Below, piece after piece: positions 16,260 to 23,669 of a stretch of DNA of 40,871 nucleotides. Each line of letters opens with the position of its first letter. Position 1 is the first letter of the stretch. Both the position numbers and the translations under genes were made by a program. This DNA comes from Elusimicrobiota bacterium (lineage in GTDB: Bacteria; Elusimicrobiota; Elusimicrobia; Elusimicrobiales; UBA9959): the NCBI GenBank assembly GCA_016209085.1, contig JACQWV010000009.1:1-40871 (forward strand), in the 5' to 3' direction. The notes under the pieces are model-generated. The model was not told where the DNA came from. It made no database searches and was given only the letters and a program-made list of their open reading frames with translations.

Positions 16260-16865
16260 ATGAAAAAAACAAAAAAATCGCGCATAAAAAAATCCGCAAG
16301 AAAACCCGTTAGGAAACCCTCTTCCAAAAAATTGAAAAACAAATCCGCCGGAACAGGGCGGCATTGCCCGCAATCGGTGCCGCGAGCGCTGCGAGCGGCC
16401 GGAACAGCCGCACTGCAGCCGGAACAACGAGCCTCCGGCTCATCAAGTGTCGGGCGCTATGCCGCCCGACCACAGGTGTCGAAGGCTATGCCGAAGACCA
16501 ATCAGACGGTCATATTGGGCAAACATGAAATCAAATCCCTGAGAAACGAACTCGTCAAACTCAGGGATTCTCTCGCAAAAAGCGTTGAAGACAAGCGGAA
16601 CATTGAGGTAGTTGAACCCGACATCGGCGACTCAATCGACCAGGCCTCCAAAAGTCTGGACAGGGAAATGTTTTTTGAATTATCCGACAATGAGCGGGTA
16701 ATGCTTGACGACGTTGAAGCCGCCCTGAGGAAGATTGACGGCGGCATGTACGGCGCCTGCGAGCAATGCCGCAAACCCATAAACAAGAAAAGGCTTAAAG
16801 CCCTTCCGTCGGCGAGATACTGTCTTGTATGCCAGAACACGTCGGAAAACAGAAGAACAGCATAA
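16260..16865 (+). CDS. DksA/TraR-type zinc-finger protein with in-frame repeat insertion
   Basis: Small regulatory protein of the DksA/TraR family, which usually binds in the RNA polymerase secondary channel. The C-terminal part (from about residue 85) has the coiled-coil helices, GDSIDQASKSLDRE, and the four-cysteine finger CEQC...CLVC near 164-188. The N-terminal 32 residues are very Lys/Arg-rich, as in many relatives. Residues 33-80 (nt 16357-16500) are repeat-derived (RASGSSSVGRYAARP), so the native protein would be about 150 residues. Ribosome-binding site AAAGGAGAC. The coiled-coil tip that DksA uses for polymerase inhibition is not clearly identifiable, so function as a true DksA is inferred only at family level. 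Confidence 0.85.
   Translation: MKKTKKSRIKKSARKPVRKPSSKKLKNKSAGTGRHCPQSVPRALRAAGTAALQPEQRASGSSSVGRYAARPQVSKAMPKTNQTVILGKHEIKSLRNELVKLRDSLAKSVEDKRNIEVVEPDIGDSIDQASKSLDREMFFELSDNERVMLDDVEAALRKIDGGMYGACEQCRKPINKKRLKALPSARYCLVCQNTSENRRTA
16357..16500 (+). repeat. Intragenic palindromic element, copy B (composite, in the DksA-like gene)
   Basis: Bases 16400-16500 align with copy C with several substitutions, one extra base (GCAGCCGG against GCGGCGG) and one missing base (GACCACAG against GACCCACAG). The two indels cancel, so the host frame is kept. The stem GTCGGGCG-CTATGC-CGCCCGAC is a perfect 8-bp hairpin here. An additional block from 16357, GGCGGCATTGCC followed by GCGAGCGCTGCGAGCGGCC, resembles the insert in the cca-family gene. 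Confidence 0.85.
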
Positions 16866-16870
16866 AAAAC

Positions 16871-16962
16871 AAGTGAATAGTGATTAAGAAATTGAGTGAT
16901 TGAGTTTATGAGACAGAAAATTTATAGACCCTAAAAACTTAATTACTGTTTACTATTCACTT
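16871..16962. repeat. Heptad-type hairpin repeat between convergent genes
   Basis: AAGTGAATAGTGATTAAG (16871-16888) is nearly complementary to CTTAATTACTGTTTACTATTCACTT (about 16938-16962). The block separates the DksA-like gene from the convergent RDD gene and could form a bidirectional stem, though without a clear T-tract. Confidence 0.55.
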
Positions 16963-16967
16963 ACTGA

Positions 16968-17828
16968 TTAATTTGGTTTTGAAACGATTTCAACCGTAGT
17001 CTTTCTCCAGTTCCTGGCTTTTGCGCTTATTTTATACGCCTTCCCGTCGCTTGATATCGTAAGAGAATCCGGTTCTATGCTTTCAACAAGTTCGTCTCTG
17101 AATTTAGGCACATTTCCGGTCAAAGAGGCTATCCGTTTTAAATCGTCGGTATATTTTCCCCATTTTCTTCTGTGAAATTCTTCAAGGCGGGCTATCATGT
17201 ATATCGCCCTTTTAGCCCGCGCTATCTGTCTTTCTTCACCGGGCGTAACGCGAAGGAAATATGCGTTGACCCAGCTGCCTATCAATGCAGCCATAAGCCC
17301 CCATGAAAGCACAAGAATAAAACCCTGAGCGAACTCGCTTTTCTGCTTGATGCTCACTACCCTGCTCCCCGCCATATAATCGTGAAGCGCTCTCTTCTGC
17401 GGATTGAATAACGCGATAATATATCCGAGAGTCAGCGTGAAATTGCTTAAAAAATAGCCGATTGCCCTCATAAAAGCCCTCGGAATAGAGAGTTCTATCC
17501 CGCTCTTGTCTCTTACCCTGATGGACATTATGCGTTTGCCGAGAGTGGCTCTTCCTCCCGAAGAAAATACGGTCTGATAGATTATGTAGAAAAAAATCCA
17601 TAACAGCCACCACATAAGCTCATTCGTGAAACTATAGCTGATACTGTCGTTTTTTACAAGAATAGAGAAAGAAATAAAATATCCTAAAACAAAAGGAAAA
17701 GCGTCTATTGTATACGCGATGAATCTTTCATTGAAACCGGCAGGCTGTATGTCGGATGCGTCGGATTCTTTTTGCAACGACGACTGTTCCTGAATTTGCT
17801 CCGGCATCCGGGATTCAAAATTGTCCAT
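16968..17828 (-). CDS. RDD family membrane protein
   Basis: An RDD domain with the family's spaced Arg and Asp residues: GFNERFIAYTIDAFPF near the N terminus (Arg and Asp in the first helix), a second helix, then TLGKRIMSIRVRDKSG and PQKRALHDYMAGSRVV. There are four or five membrane helices, followed by a hydrophilic C-terminal region of about 80 residues. RDD proteins are poorly characterised; some take part in ion or lipid transport. The frame could begin with GTG at 17837, but the ATG at 17828 is better placed behind AGAGGG. It is transcribed divergently from the glutamine amidotransferase gene. Confidence 0.85.
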   Translation of the reverse strand: MDNFESRMPEQIQEQSSLQKESDASDIQPAGFNERFIAYTIDAFPFVLGYFISFSILVKNDSISYSFTNELMWWLLWIFFYIIYQTVFSSGGRATLGKRIMSIRVRDKSGIELSIPRAFMRAIGYFLSNFTLTLGYIIALFNPQKRALHDYMAGSRVVSIKQKSEFAQGFILVLSWGLMAALIGSWVNAYFLRVTPGEERQIARAKRAIYMIARLEEFHRRKWGKYTDDLKRIASLTGNVPKFRDELVESIEPDSLTISSDGKAYKISAKARNWRKTTVEIVSKPN

Positions 17829-17844
17829 AAAGTACACCCTCTAT

Positions 17845-17893
17845 ATAAGTCACAGGTCACAAGTTAGGGGCTGTCGCTTGTGACTTGTGATAT
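17845..17893. repeat. Hairpin of GTCACAAG-type repeat in the divergent promoter region
   Basis: ATAAGTCACAGGTCACAAG (17845-17863) is largely complementary to CTTGTGACTTGTGATAT (17877-17893). A unit of the same repeat, GTCACAAGTCAC, occurs at the beginning of the PorV-like gene. Confidence 0.55.
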
Positions 17894-17920
17894 GCAACTT
17901 GCAACTATTATTATATTATA

Positions 17921-17952
17921 TTGAACGATTTATTAAAAATTTAGTGTAATAT
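17921..17952 (+). promoter_or_regulatory. Probable promoter giving a leaderless amidotransferase mRNA
   Basis: TTGAAC at 17921-17926 and an AT-rich -10 region TGTAATAT at 17945-17952 put the transcription start at or next to the ATG at 17957. No Shine-Dalgarno sequence is present between them. The start codon itself is certain because Cys2 must become the N-terminal nucleophile. Confidence 0.45.
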
Positions 17953-17956
17953 AGTA

Positions 17957-18796
17957 ATGTGCAGAATGACGGCTGTTATATGCTCAAAAGCGGATACCCC
18001 AAGAGAGTTCCTGGTGGACTCTAATAAATCCCTGTTAAAACAATCTAATGCCGTTGCCGGGAGACGCCAGTCGGACGGATGGGGAATAGCCTATTATTCG
18101 TCAAACGGCCCCGCAGAACTGATAAAAAGCCCCGCCCCTGTTTACAAAGACGGGAAAAAATTCGCGAATTCAGCTTCTAAAATACGCTCCGAAATCACAA
18201 TCGCCCACATAAGAGACGCTTCAAATCCCAGAGGGCTTAAAAAAAGCGCTCTCGGCGGAATGCATAATACCCAGCCTTTTTCCCATTCAAACATGATTTT
18301 TGCGCATAACGGGACGCTGGAAATTCCGGAAGAAATAACCGCATTCCTGGGCAGATACAAAAAGTTCATCCGGGGGAACAATGACAGCGAAGTGCTTTTC
18401 TGGCAATTTATCAAGCTTCTTGACTCCTACGGCTCTACGGAAGCGGCTTTTGAAAATTTAATGGACGAAATATGGACTACATGGCATTCCTGTAAAAACA
18501 GACATGCGGATAAAAAATTTCCTTACAGGGGTCTGAATCTTTTTGCAAGCGACGGCAAATCGTTCTACGCCCTGTGCCACTATCCGCTGAAAAAGGATCC
18601 CGGCGCTCTCATGACAAGAGGCTGGAAATGGGGCGAACTGGCTTTAAAACGGGAAAACGGCAGAATCATACTTTCAAGCGAGCCTGCCGGCGGGGAAAAC
18701 TGGGCGAGAATAGGCGATCTCAGCCTCGCGACGGTAAAGAAAACGAATGGAGAATTAAAACTGACCGTAAAAAAAATTGCGGGAGACTTTAAATGA
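17957..18796 (+). CDS. Class II glutamine amidotransferase (YafJ-like)
   Basis: The protein begins MCRM, so removal of Met1 exposes Cys2, the N-terminal nucleophile that hydrolyses glutamine in this family. Further family signatures are GRRQSDGWGIAYY (about 37-49), TIAHIRDASN, MHNTQPFSHSNMIFAHNG and NNDSEVLF. The length of about 280 residues, with no synthase domain, matches stand-alone YafJ/EgtC-like proteins, whose physiological substrate is mostly unknown. The gene overlaps the next by four bases (ATGA). No neighbouring acceptor enzyme tells which amide transfer or hydrolysis it performs. Confidence 0.88.
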   Translation: MCRMTAVICSKADTPREFLVDSNKSLLKQSNAVAGRRQSDGWGIAYYSSNGPAELIKSPAPVYKDGKKFANSASKIRSEITIAHIRDASNPRGLKKSALGGMHNTQPFSHSNMIFAHNGTLEIPEEITAFLGRYKKFIRGNNDSEVLFWQFIKLLDSYGSTEAAFENLMDEIWTTWHSCKNRHADKKFPYRGLNLFASDGKSFYALCHYPLKKDPGALMTRGWKWGELALKRENGRIILSSEPAGGENWARIGDLSLATVKKTNGELKLTVKKIAGDFK

Positions 18797-19413
18797 TACG
18801 CTGGATTATATTGACGGTTATATTTGCCGGAGGCAGTTATTATCTTTTTATCTACAAAAAAAGCCAGGCCCCTGCGGACCAAACCCAGAGCTCAGCCAAA
18901 CCCAAGCCGGAACAGGTGGATGAGGTCCTTCCGCCGATGATTACAAAACCTTATCTTCTGAAGTTCTCCAAGGATACCCTGAAAATCCTGCGCTCCCTGA
19001 CGCAGGACGCGAATGAAAAAGTCAGATTCGCCTCGGCAGAGCTTTTATGGCAGATGCAGGACGAGCAGATACCGGAAATCATCGCCAGCATGTTAAGGGA
19101 AGAGACGGAACCCGCGGTCAAGAAAAGTCTGATAGACCTTCTGGCAAAAGAAAAATCCAGGCTCAGCATGTCTCTTTTGGCGATAGCGACTCAGGATTAC
19201 GACAGGGACGTCAGGATAAAAGCCATTGAAACCATCGGGAATTTTTCAAACAAGGAAGCGATACCGATACTCAATAAATCTTTAAACGACTATGACGAAG
19301 AAGTGCGGCTTAAGGCAGTTGAAGCCATCAACAAAGTCAGAAAAGACGTTGAAGAACACAGGGAAACGAAGCTGGAAGAACGCAAAATCACGCCTATTTT
19401 CCGGATTGAATAA
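18793..19413 (+). CDS. Membrane-anchored HEAT-repeat protein
   Basis: One N-terminal membrane helix (residues 4-19), a short Pro/Gln-rich linker, then about 150 residues of HEAT/PBS-lyase-like repeats. Units such as DANEKVRFASAELLWQM, DRDVRIKAIETIGNFSNKEA and DEEVRLKAVEAINKV recur every 30-35 residues. HEAT arrays are scaffolds for protein contacts; no catalytic residues are seen. Coupled by ATGA overlap to the amidotransferase gene, so the two are probably made together. No specific partner can be named. Confidence 0.82.
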   Translation: MIRWIILTVIFAGGSYYLFIYKKSQAPADQTQSSAKPKPEQVDEVLPPMITKPYLLKFSKDTLKILRSLTQDANEKVRFASAELLWQMQDEQIPEIIASMLREETEPAVKKSLIDLLAKEKSRLSMSLLAIATQDYDRDVRIKAIETIGNFSNKEAIPILNKSLNDYDEEVRLKAVEAINKVRKDVEEHRETKLEERKITPIFRIE

Positions 19414-19420
19414 ATTAAAA

Positions 19421-19494
19421 GCAGTGAGTAGTGACGAGTGACTGGTGGCGAGCAAAAAAACTGACCACTAATCACTAACCACCCGCCACTGAAG
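19421..19494. repeat. Heptad-type hairpin repeat upstream of moxR
   Basis: GCAGTGAGTAGTGACGAGTG and downstream units pair with ACTGACCACTAATCACTAACC and CCGCCACTG in the 3' arm. The moxR Shine-Dalgarno sequence GGAGG starts seven bases after it. Confidence 0.6.
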
Positions 19495-19510
19495 TTAACG
19501 GAGGTTTTTT

Positions 19511-20500
19511 ATGGACATGGAAATAAGCCGGCTAAATAAAAAGGTTCAGGAAGACAGCCTTTTTCTGCAGGACCTGAGAAAGGAGATGTCAAAAGTCATA
19601 GTTGGACAGGACGACCTTATAAACGGGTTGTTCGTCGGACTGCTTTCAAACGGCCATGTTCTTGTGGAAGGCGTGCCCGGTCTTGCCAAAACCCTTATCA
19701 TAAAAACCCTGACGCAGACAGTTTCAGCTTCTTTTCAAAGGATACAATTCACCCCCGACCTCCTGCCGGCCGACATCATAGGCACTCTCGTTTTCAACCC
19801 GAAGGACGCGGTTTTCTCGGTAAAAAAAGGCCCCATATTCGCCAACATAATTTTAGCCGATGAAATAAACCGCGCTCCCGCAAAAGTCCAGAGCGCGCTT
19901 CTGGAAGCGATGCAGGAAAGGCAGGTCACGATTTCAGATTCTACTTTTAAACTTGACGAAATTTTCATGGTTCTGGCCACCCAGAATCCGATTGAACAGG
20001 AAGGTACATACCCCCTGCCCGAAGCGCAGATAGATAGGTTTATGCTCAAGGTAAACATAACCTATCCCAGCAGGCAGGAGGAAAAGAGAATTCTTGAACT
20101 GATGTCATGCCAGAAAATTCCGGCGGCGCAGAGAATCGTCAGCCCGAAGCAGATTCTTTCCGCCAGGGAAACTGCTGACATGGTTTATGTGGACGAAAAA
20201 ATAAAAAATTACGTTCTGGACATAGTTCTTTCCACGCGCAATCCGCAGAATTATAAAATGCAGAACATAAAGCCCTGGATACTTTACGGCGCAAGCCCCA
20301 GAGCCACGATATTTCTGACTCAGGCGGCCAAATCATTTGCGTTCATTCACGGCAGGGGATACGTTACGCCCGAAGACGTGAAAGCAGTCGGCTTTGACGT
20401 GCTCAGGCACAGGATAATTCTTACTTATGAAGCGGAAGCCGAGAACATCGCCACGGAAACGATAATAAAAACGATATTTGAAACAATTGAAGTGCCATGA
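19511..20500 (+). CDS. moxR: MoxR-family AAA+ ATPase
   Basis: Chaperone-like AAA+ ATPase that acts together with VWA-domain proteins. Walker A GVPGLAKT at about 54-61, Walker B ILADEINRAPAK near 114, the MoxR signature SALLEAMQERQVTI, and sensor ATQNPIEQEGTYPLPEAQ with the arginine-finger region are all present. The 329-residue length is normal. A strong GGAGG lies upstream. It is the first gene of an eight-gene Bat-type operon extending to 28119. In other bacteria such operons relate to aerotolerance or envelope stress; the exact role is not known. Confidence 0.94.
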   Translation: MDMEISRLNKKVQEDSLFLQDLRKEMSKVIVGQDDLINGLFVGLLSNGHVLVEGVPGLAKTLIIKTLTQTVSASFQRIQFTPDLLPADIIGTLVFNPKDAVFSVKKGPIFANIILADEINRAPAKVQSALLEAMQERQVTISDSTFKLDEIFMVLATQNPIEQEGTYPLPEAQIDRFMLKVNITYPSRQEEKRILELMSCQKIPAAQRIVSPKQILSARETADMVYVDEKIKNYVLDIVLSTRNPQNYKMQNIKPWILYGASPRATIFLTQAAKSFAFIHGRGYVTPEDVKAVGFDVLRHRIILTYEAEAENIATETIIKTIFETIEVP

Positions 20501-20502
20501 AC

Positions 20503-20602
20503 AGCAGTGAATAGTGGCAAGTGACGAGTGAATAGTGAATTAGGGAATTTTGTTAAATGTTTTTCGCCGCTCGCCTCTAACCACTAATCACTATCCACTG
20601 AT
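20503..20602. repeat. Heptad-type hairpin repeat between moxR and the DUF58 gene
   Basis: AGCAGTGAATAGTGGCAAGT and further GTGAATA units in the 5' arm pair with CCACTAATCACTATCCACTG in the 3' arm. The arm ends only a few bases before the ATG at 20605 and no Shine-Dalgarno sequence is seen, so the repeat has taken over the initiation region. Confidence 0.62.
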
Positions 20603-20604
20603 TT

Positions 20605-21495
20605 ATGATGAATACCGCTGAAATTCTGAAAAAAGTCCGGCAGATTGAAATAAAAACCAACAGAATAGTAACCGAAACTTTTTCCGGGGAATATCTGAGC
20701 GTATTCAAGGGACGGGGCATTGAGTTCGCTGAAGTCAGGGAATACGTTGCCGGCGACGACGTGCGGACCATAGACTGGAACGTGACCGCAAAACTCTCAA
20801 AACCCTTTGTAAAACTTTTCACGGAAGAAAGGGAACTGACCATGATGATACTGTGCGACGTTTCGGGCTCCCAGTCTTTCGGTTCTTCCGAGAAGTTCAA
20901 AAATGAGGCTTCGGCCGAACTCGCCGCGATGTTCGCGTTTTCCGCGCTTAAAAACAACGACAAATCCGGGCTTATGCTTTTCACGGACGCCACCGAACTC
21001 TACATCCCTCCCAAAAAGGGAAAGAACCACATGCTCAGGATAATAAGAGAGCTTCTTGCCTATCAGCCGAAAAACCGCAAAACCGACATTGCATCGGCGT
21101 TAAACGCAATAAACAAAATATTGAAAAGAAAAAGCATCATAATACTGATTTCGGACTTTATTTCAGGCGGTTTTGAACAGGCGCTGAAAAGAACCGAGAA
21201 AAAACACGACCTTATTCCGGTTGTCATCGAAGACAGACTGGAAAACGAACTCCCCGCGTTAAACGCGATGATAAACGCGGAATATCTTGAAGACGGAAAT
21301 AAATCTTTTACAGCCGACCTTTCTTCGCAAGACTTCCTGGATAATTACTCCCGGAATGCCATGGAGCGGAAAAAAAATCTTGAAAAAACTTTTAAATCCA
21401 TGGGCATTGACTGGATAAACATCAAAACGCATATGGATGTTACAGAGCCTGTGGTCCAGTTTTTTAAACAGCGGGCGAGAAAAATAAGAATATGA
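20605..21495 (+). CDS. DUF58 domain protein with VWA-like fold
   Basis: DUF58 proteins accompany MoxR in nearly all Bat operons. The signature VAGDDVRTIDWNVTAKL lies at about 47-64, followed by the MIDAS-like DVSGSQSFG and later ISDFISGG. Length is normal (296). There are two adjacent ATGs (20605 and 20608); either may serve, and no ribosome-binding site distinguishes them because the heptad repeat abuts. Cytoplasmic; the usual model is that it cooperates with the MoxR ATPase on a membrane-bound VWA complex, which is family-level knowledge. Confidence 0.9.
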   Translation: MMNTAEILKKVRQIEIKTNRIVTETFSGEYLSVFKGRGIEFAEVREYVAGDDVRTIDWNVTAKLSKPFVKLFTEERELTMMILCDVSGSQSFGSSEKFKNEASAELAAMFAFSALKNNDKSGLMLFTDATELYIPPKKGKNHMLRIIRELLAYQPKNRKTDIASALNAINKILKRKSIIILISDFISGGFEQALKRTEKKHDLIPVVIEDRLENELPALNAMINAEYLEDGNKSFTADLSSQDFLDNYSRNAMERKKNLEKTFKSMGIDWINIKTHMDVTEPVVQFFKQRARKIRI

Positions 21496-21541
21496 AAGAT
21501 ATAAGGTGACAAGGAAACAAGGTGATAAGGTAATAAGGGAA

Positions 21542-22675
21542 ATGGGGAAAAGAATAAGAAAATATTCGGTTAATTTCTTGTCATTCGTATCATTTGTAGT
21601 ATTGTTCGCTGCTATACTGCCGGCCCGTCTCTTTCCTGAAACGGTTTCATTTGCAATAAAACCGCCCAAAGACAAACCGAAGCTTGCGCAGCCTTTTAAA
21701 ATTGAACTGGAAGTTTCCTATCCAGGCGGCTTTTCAATTGAAGTTGACACTGCCGGCTTTGAAACAGAATCATTCGTGATAACCGATGCAAAAAGTTCAG
21801 GCAAAACCGCCGGCAAAGGCGGAATCACCGAAAAAATAATTCTGGAAGCGATTCCCTTTGACATAGGGGTTGCCACTTTCCCGTCCCTCACATGGAACCT
21901 GCATAAAACGGGCGAACCTCGGAACAGCCGCACTGCGGCGGAACAACGAGCCTCTGGCTCATCAAGTGTCGGGCGCTATGCCACCCGACCCACAGGTGTC
22001 GGAGGCTATGCCGACGACCAGGTAATCTCCCGGACCAAAAGCCCTTCATTCAATATTGAAATTGAACCGCTGTTCAAAGCCGGGGACGGACAGGAAGACA
22101 TAAGAGACGTCTACCCGCCGTTTAAATTTTTTTCCTGGCTTAATCTTGCGATAATTCTTCTGATATCGGCGGTTCTCGCGGCGCTCTATTTGATATACAG
22201 AAAAAAACAATCAGCCGCGCTGAAAGCCGCTGAACCGGTTGATACCAGACCGCCGGACGTAATAGCCCTTGACGAAATCCGGAAACTTCTGGCTTCAAAC
22301 CTGTGGCAGGAAGGAAAAATCAAGGATTTCTACATCAGCCTGTCCGACATATTCAGAACTTTCATCTATAAGAGCCTTGATATAAACGCTCCGTTAATGA
22401 CCACCTTTGACATGGTAAAGGAATTCAAACACACGGACATCAATATAAACACGATAATAAAAATAAGGGAATCCCTGGAATTATGCGACCTTGTAAAATT
22501 CGCAAAATTTATGCCGGGTGAAGAAAACAGAGATAAAGACGTGGAACTGATAGAAGCAAACATCGCGGCGATAAAAACCCATCTGGATTCTAAAAAAGCA
22601 AGCAATTTTCCTTTAACAAATACTGAAATCCCCCTGCATCCCCCTTTACAAAAGGGGGAAAAGAGGGGGATTTAA
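21542..22675 (+). CDS. BatD-like / DUF4381-like membrane protein with internal and C-terminal repeat-derived segments
   Basis: Signal peptide or anchor at about residues 10-32, an exported beta-rich domain resembling BatD (QPFKIELEVSYPGGF), one membrane helix near residues 186-206, and a cytoplasmic helical domain (IKDFYISLSDIFRTFIYKS) as in DUF4381-type proteins of Bat operons. Residues 126-159 are encoded by palindromic copy C (RASGSSSVGRYATRP). The last 17 residues (EIPLHPPLQKGEKRGI end) are encoded by another palindrome at 22626-22673. A GTG at 21506 is in frame, but the ATG at 21542 follows AAGGGA and avoids translating a spacer repeat. Function beyond the Bat complex is not known. Confidence 0.78.
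   Translation: MGKRIRKYSVNFLSFVSFVVLFAAILPARLFPETVSFAIKPPKDKPKLAQPFKIELEVSYPGGFSIEVDTAGFETESFVITDAKSSGKTAGKGGITEKIILEAIPFDIGVATFPSLTWNLHKTGEPRNSRTAAEQRASGSSSVGRYATRPTGVGGYADDQVISRTKSPSFNIEIEPLFKAGDGQEDIRDVYPPFKFFSWLNLAIILLISAVLAALYLIYRKKQSAALKAAEPVDTRPPDVIALDEIRKLLASNLWQEGKIKDFYISLSDIFRTFIYKSLDINAPLMTTFDMVKEFKHTDININTIIKIRESLELCDLVKFAKFMPGEENRDKDVELIEANIAAIKTHLDSKKASNFPLTNTEIPLHPPLQKGEKRGI
21918..22018 (+). repeat. Intragenic palindromic element, copy C (101 nt, in the BatD-like gene)
   Basis: Identical over all 101 bases to the reverse complement of copy A. It is read here in the sense opposite to copy A and yields an Arg/Ser/Gly-rich peptide. It sits in a loop of the exported domain just before the membrane helix. 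Confidence 0.9.
22626..22673. repeat. Palindromic AAATCCCCCT element forming the 3' end of the BatD-like gene
   Basis: Outer arms AAATCCCCCT and AGGGGGATTT, inner stem CCCCCTTT-ACA-AAAGGGGG. This resembles a dispersed repeat common in many bacteria. The host frame runs through it and stops with TAA at its right edge. Confidence 0.8.
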
Positions 22676-22682
22676 TAAAAAT

Positions 22683-23669
22683 ATGGTTTTTAAAAACCCT
22701 TATTTTCTTCTTTTAATCCCGCTGGCGCCGTGTCTCGGCCTCGTGCTTAAAACACTTTTCTCGGGCAGGCAGGCAGGCCTCAGAATGCCTCTGGAAATGG
22801 AAGCCTGCCGGGAAACCCTGAAAGTACAGGTTTACGGACTCCTTTCCTTCTGGGGAAGGATACTGGCAATAACTTTAGCCATAATCGCCCTTGCCAGGCC
22901 CCAGGAAATCTCGGTCACTGAAATCCCGCCCGTGGAAGGCGTTGACATAATGCTCTGCATAGACACTTCCATGAGCATGGCGGCGCTGGATTTCAATCCG
23001 TATAACAGGCTTGACGCGGCCAAAAACGCTGCCACGGATTTCGTGAAAAAAAGGCTCCATGACAGGATAGGCATAACGGTTTTCGGCGGCAATACGGCGC
23101 TTGCCTGTCCGCTTACCCTTGACTATCAGGCGGTTCTTGAATTTCTGGACTCTATTTATCTAAACATGACCGAAAGCCAGGGCACGGCCGTAGGCGACGC
23201 TCTCGCCACCTCCATAAACCATATAAAAAACAGCGCTGCAAAAAGCAAAGTAATAATTCTTCTTACGGACGGAAGGTCCAACACCGGCCTTATAACCGAC
23301 CCGGTAATAGCAGCCAGAACAGCCGCGGCTTTTGACATAAAGATATATGCCATAGGAACCGCTTCAAAAGGTCGCGCGCAGATTCCCACGAACGACCCCC
23401 TGCAGCCTTACTTATACGTAGACGAGGACCTTGACGAGGGAACCCTGATGGCGATAGCAAAAACAGCAGGCGGGGAATTCTTCAGGGCGAAAAATTACGC
23501 GGAACTGCAGAGAATATATTCAAAAATAGACGAACTTGAAAAAACGAAATTTGAGGCTAAAATCCACGCGGATTATGAAGACAAGTACCTTTTGTTTCTT
23601 CTGCCGTCCGCTTTCCTGTTTTTGCTGATTTTTATTCTGGAAAGAACGGTTTTCATGCGGATACCCTGA
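22683..23669 (+). CDS. batA: BatA: membrane-anchored VWA-domain protein
   Basis: N-terminal membrane helices (about 7-25 and 55-75), a von Willebrand factor A domain with the MIDAS motif DTSMS near residue 94 and ILLTDGRSNTG near 195, and a C-terminal membrane helix. This is the BatA arrangement, with the N-terminal BatA segment starting FKNPYFLLLIPLAP. The VWA domain probably binds a partner through a metal ion. It starts eight bases after the BatD-like gene and shares a TGATG junction with batB. Confidence 0.92.
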   Translation: MVFKNPYFLLLIPLAPCLGLVLKTLFSGRQAGLRMPLEMEACRETLKVQVYGLLSFWGRILAITLAIIALARPQEISVTEIPPVEGVDIMLCIDTSMSMAALDFNPYNRLDAAKNAATDFVKKRLHDRIGITVFGGNTALACPLTLDYQAVLEFLDSIYLNMTESQGTAVGDALATSINHIKNSAAKSKVIILLTDGRSNTGLITDPVIAARTAAAFDIKIYAIGTASKGRAQIPTNDPLQPYLYVDEDLDEGTLMAIAKTAGGEFFRAKNYAELQRIYSKIDELEKTKFEAKIHADYEDKYLLFLLPSAFLFLLIFILERTVFMRIP

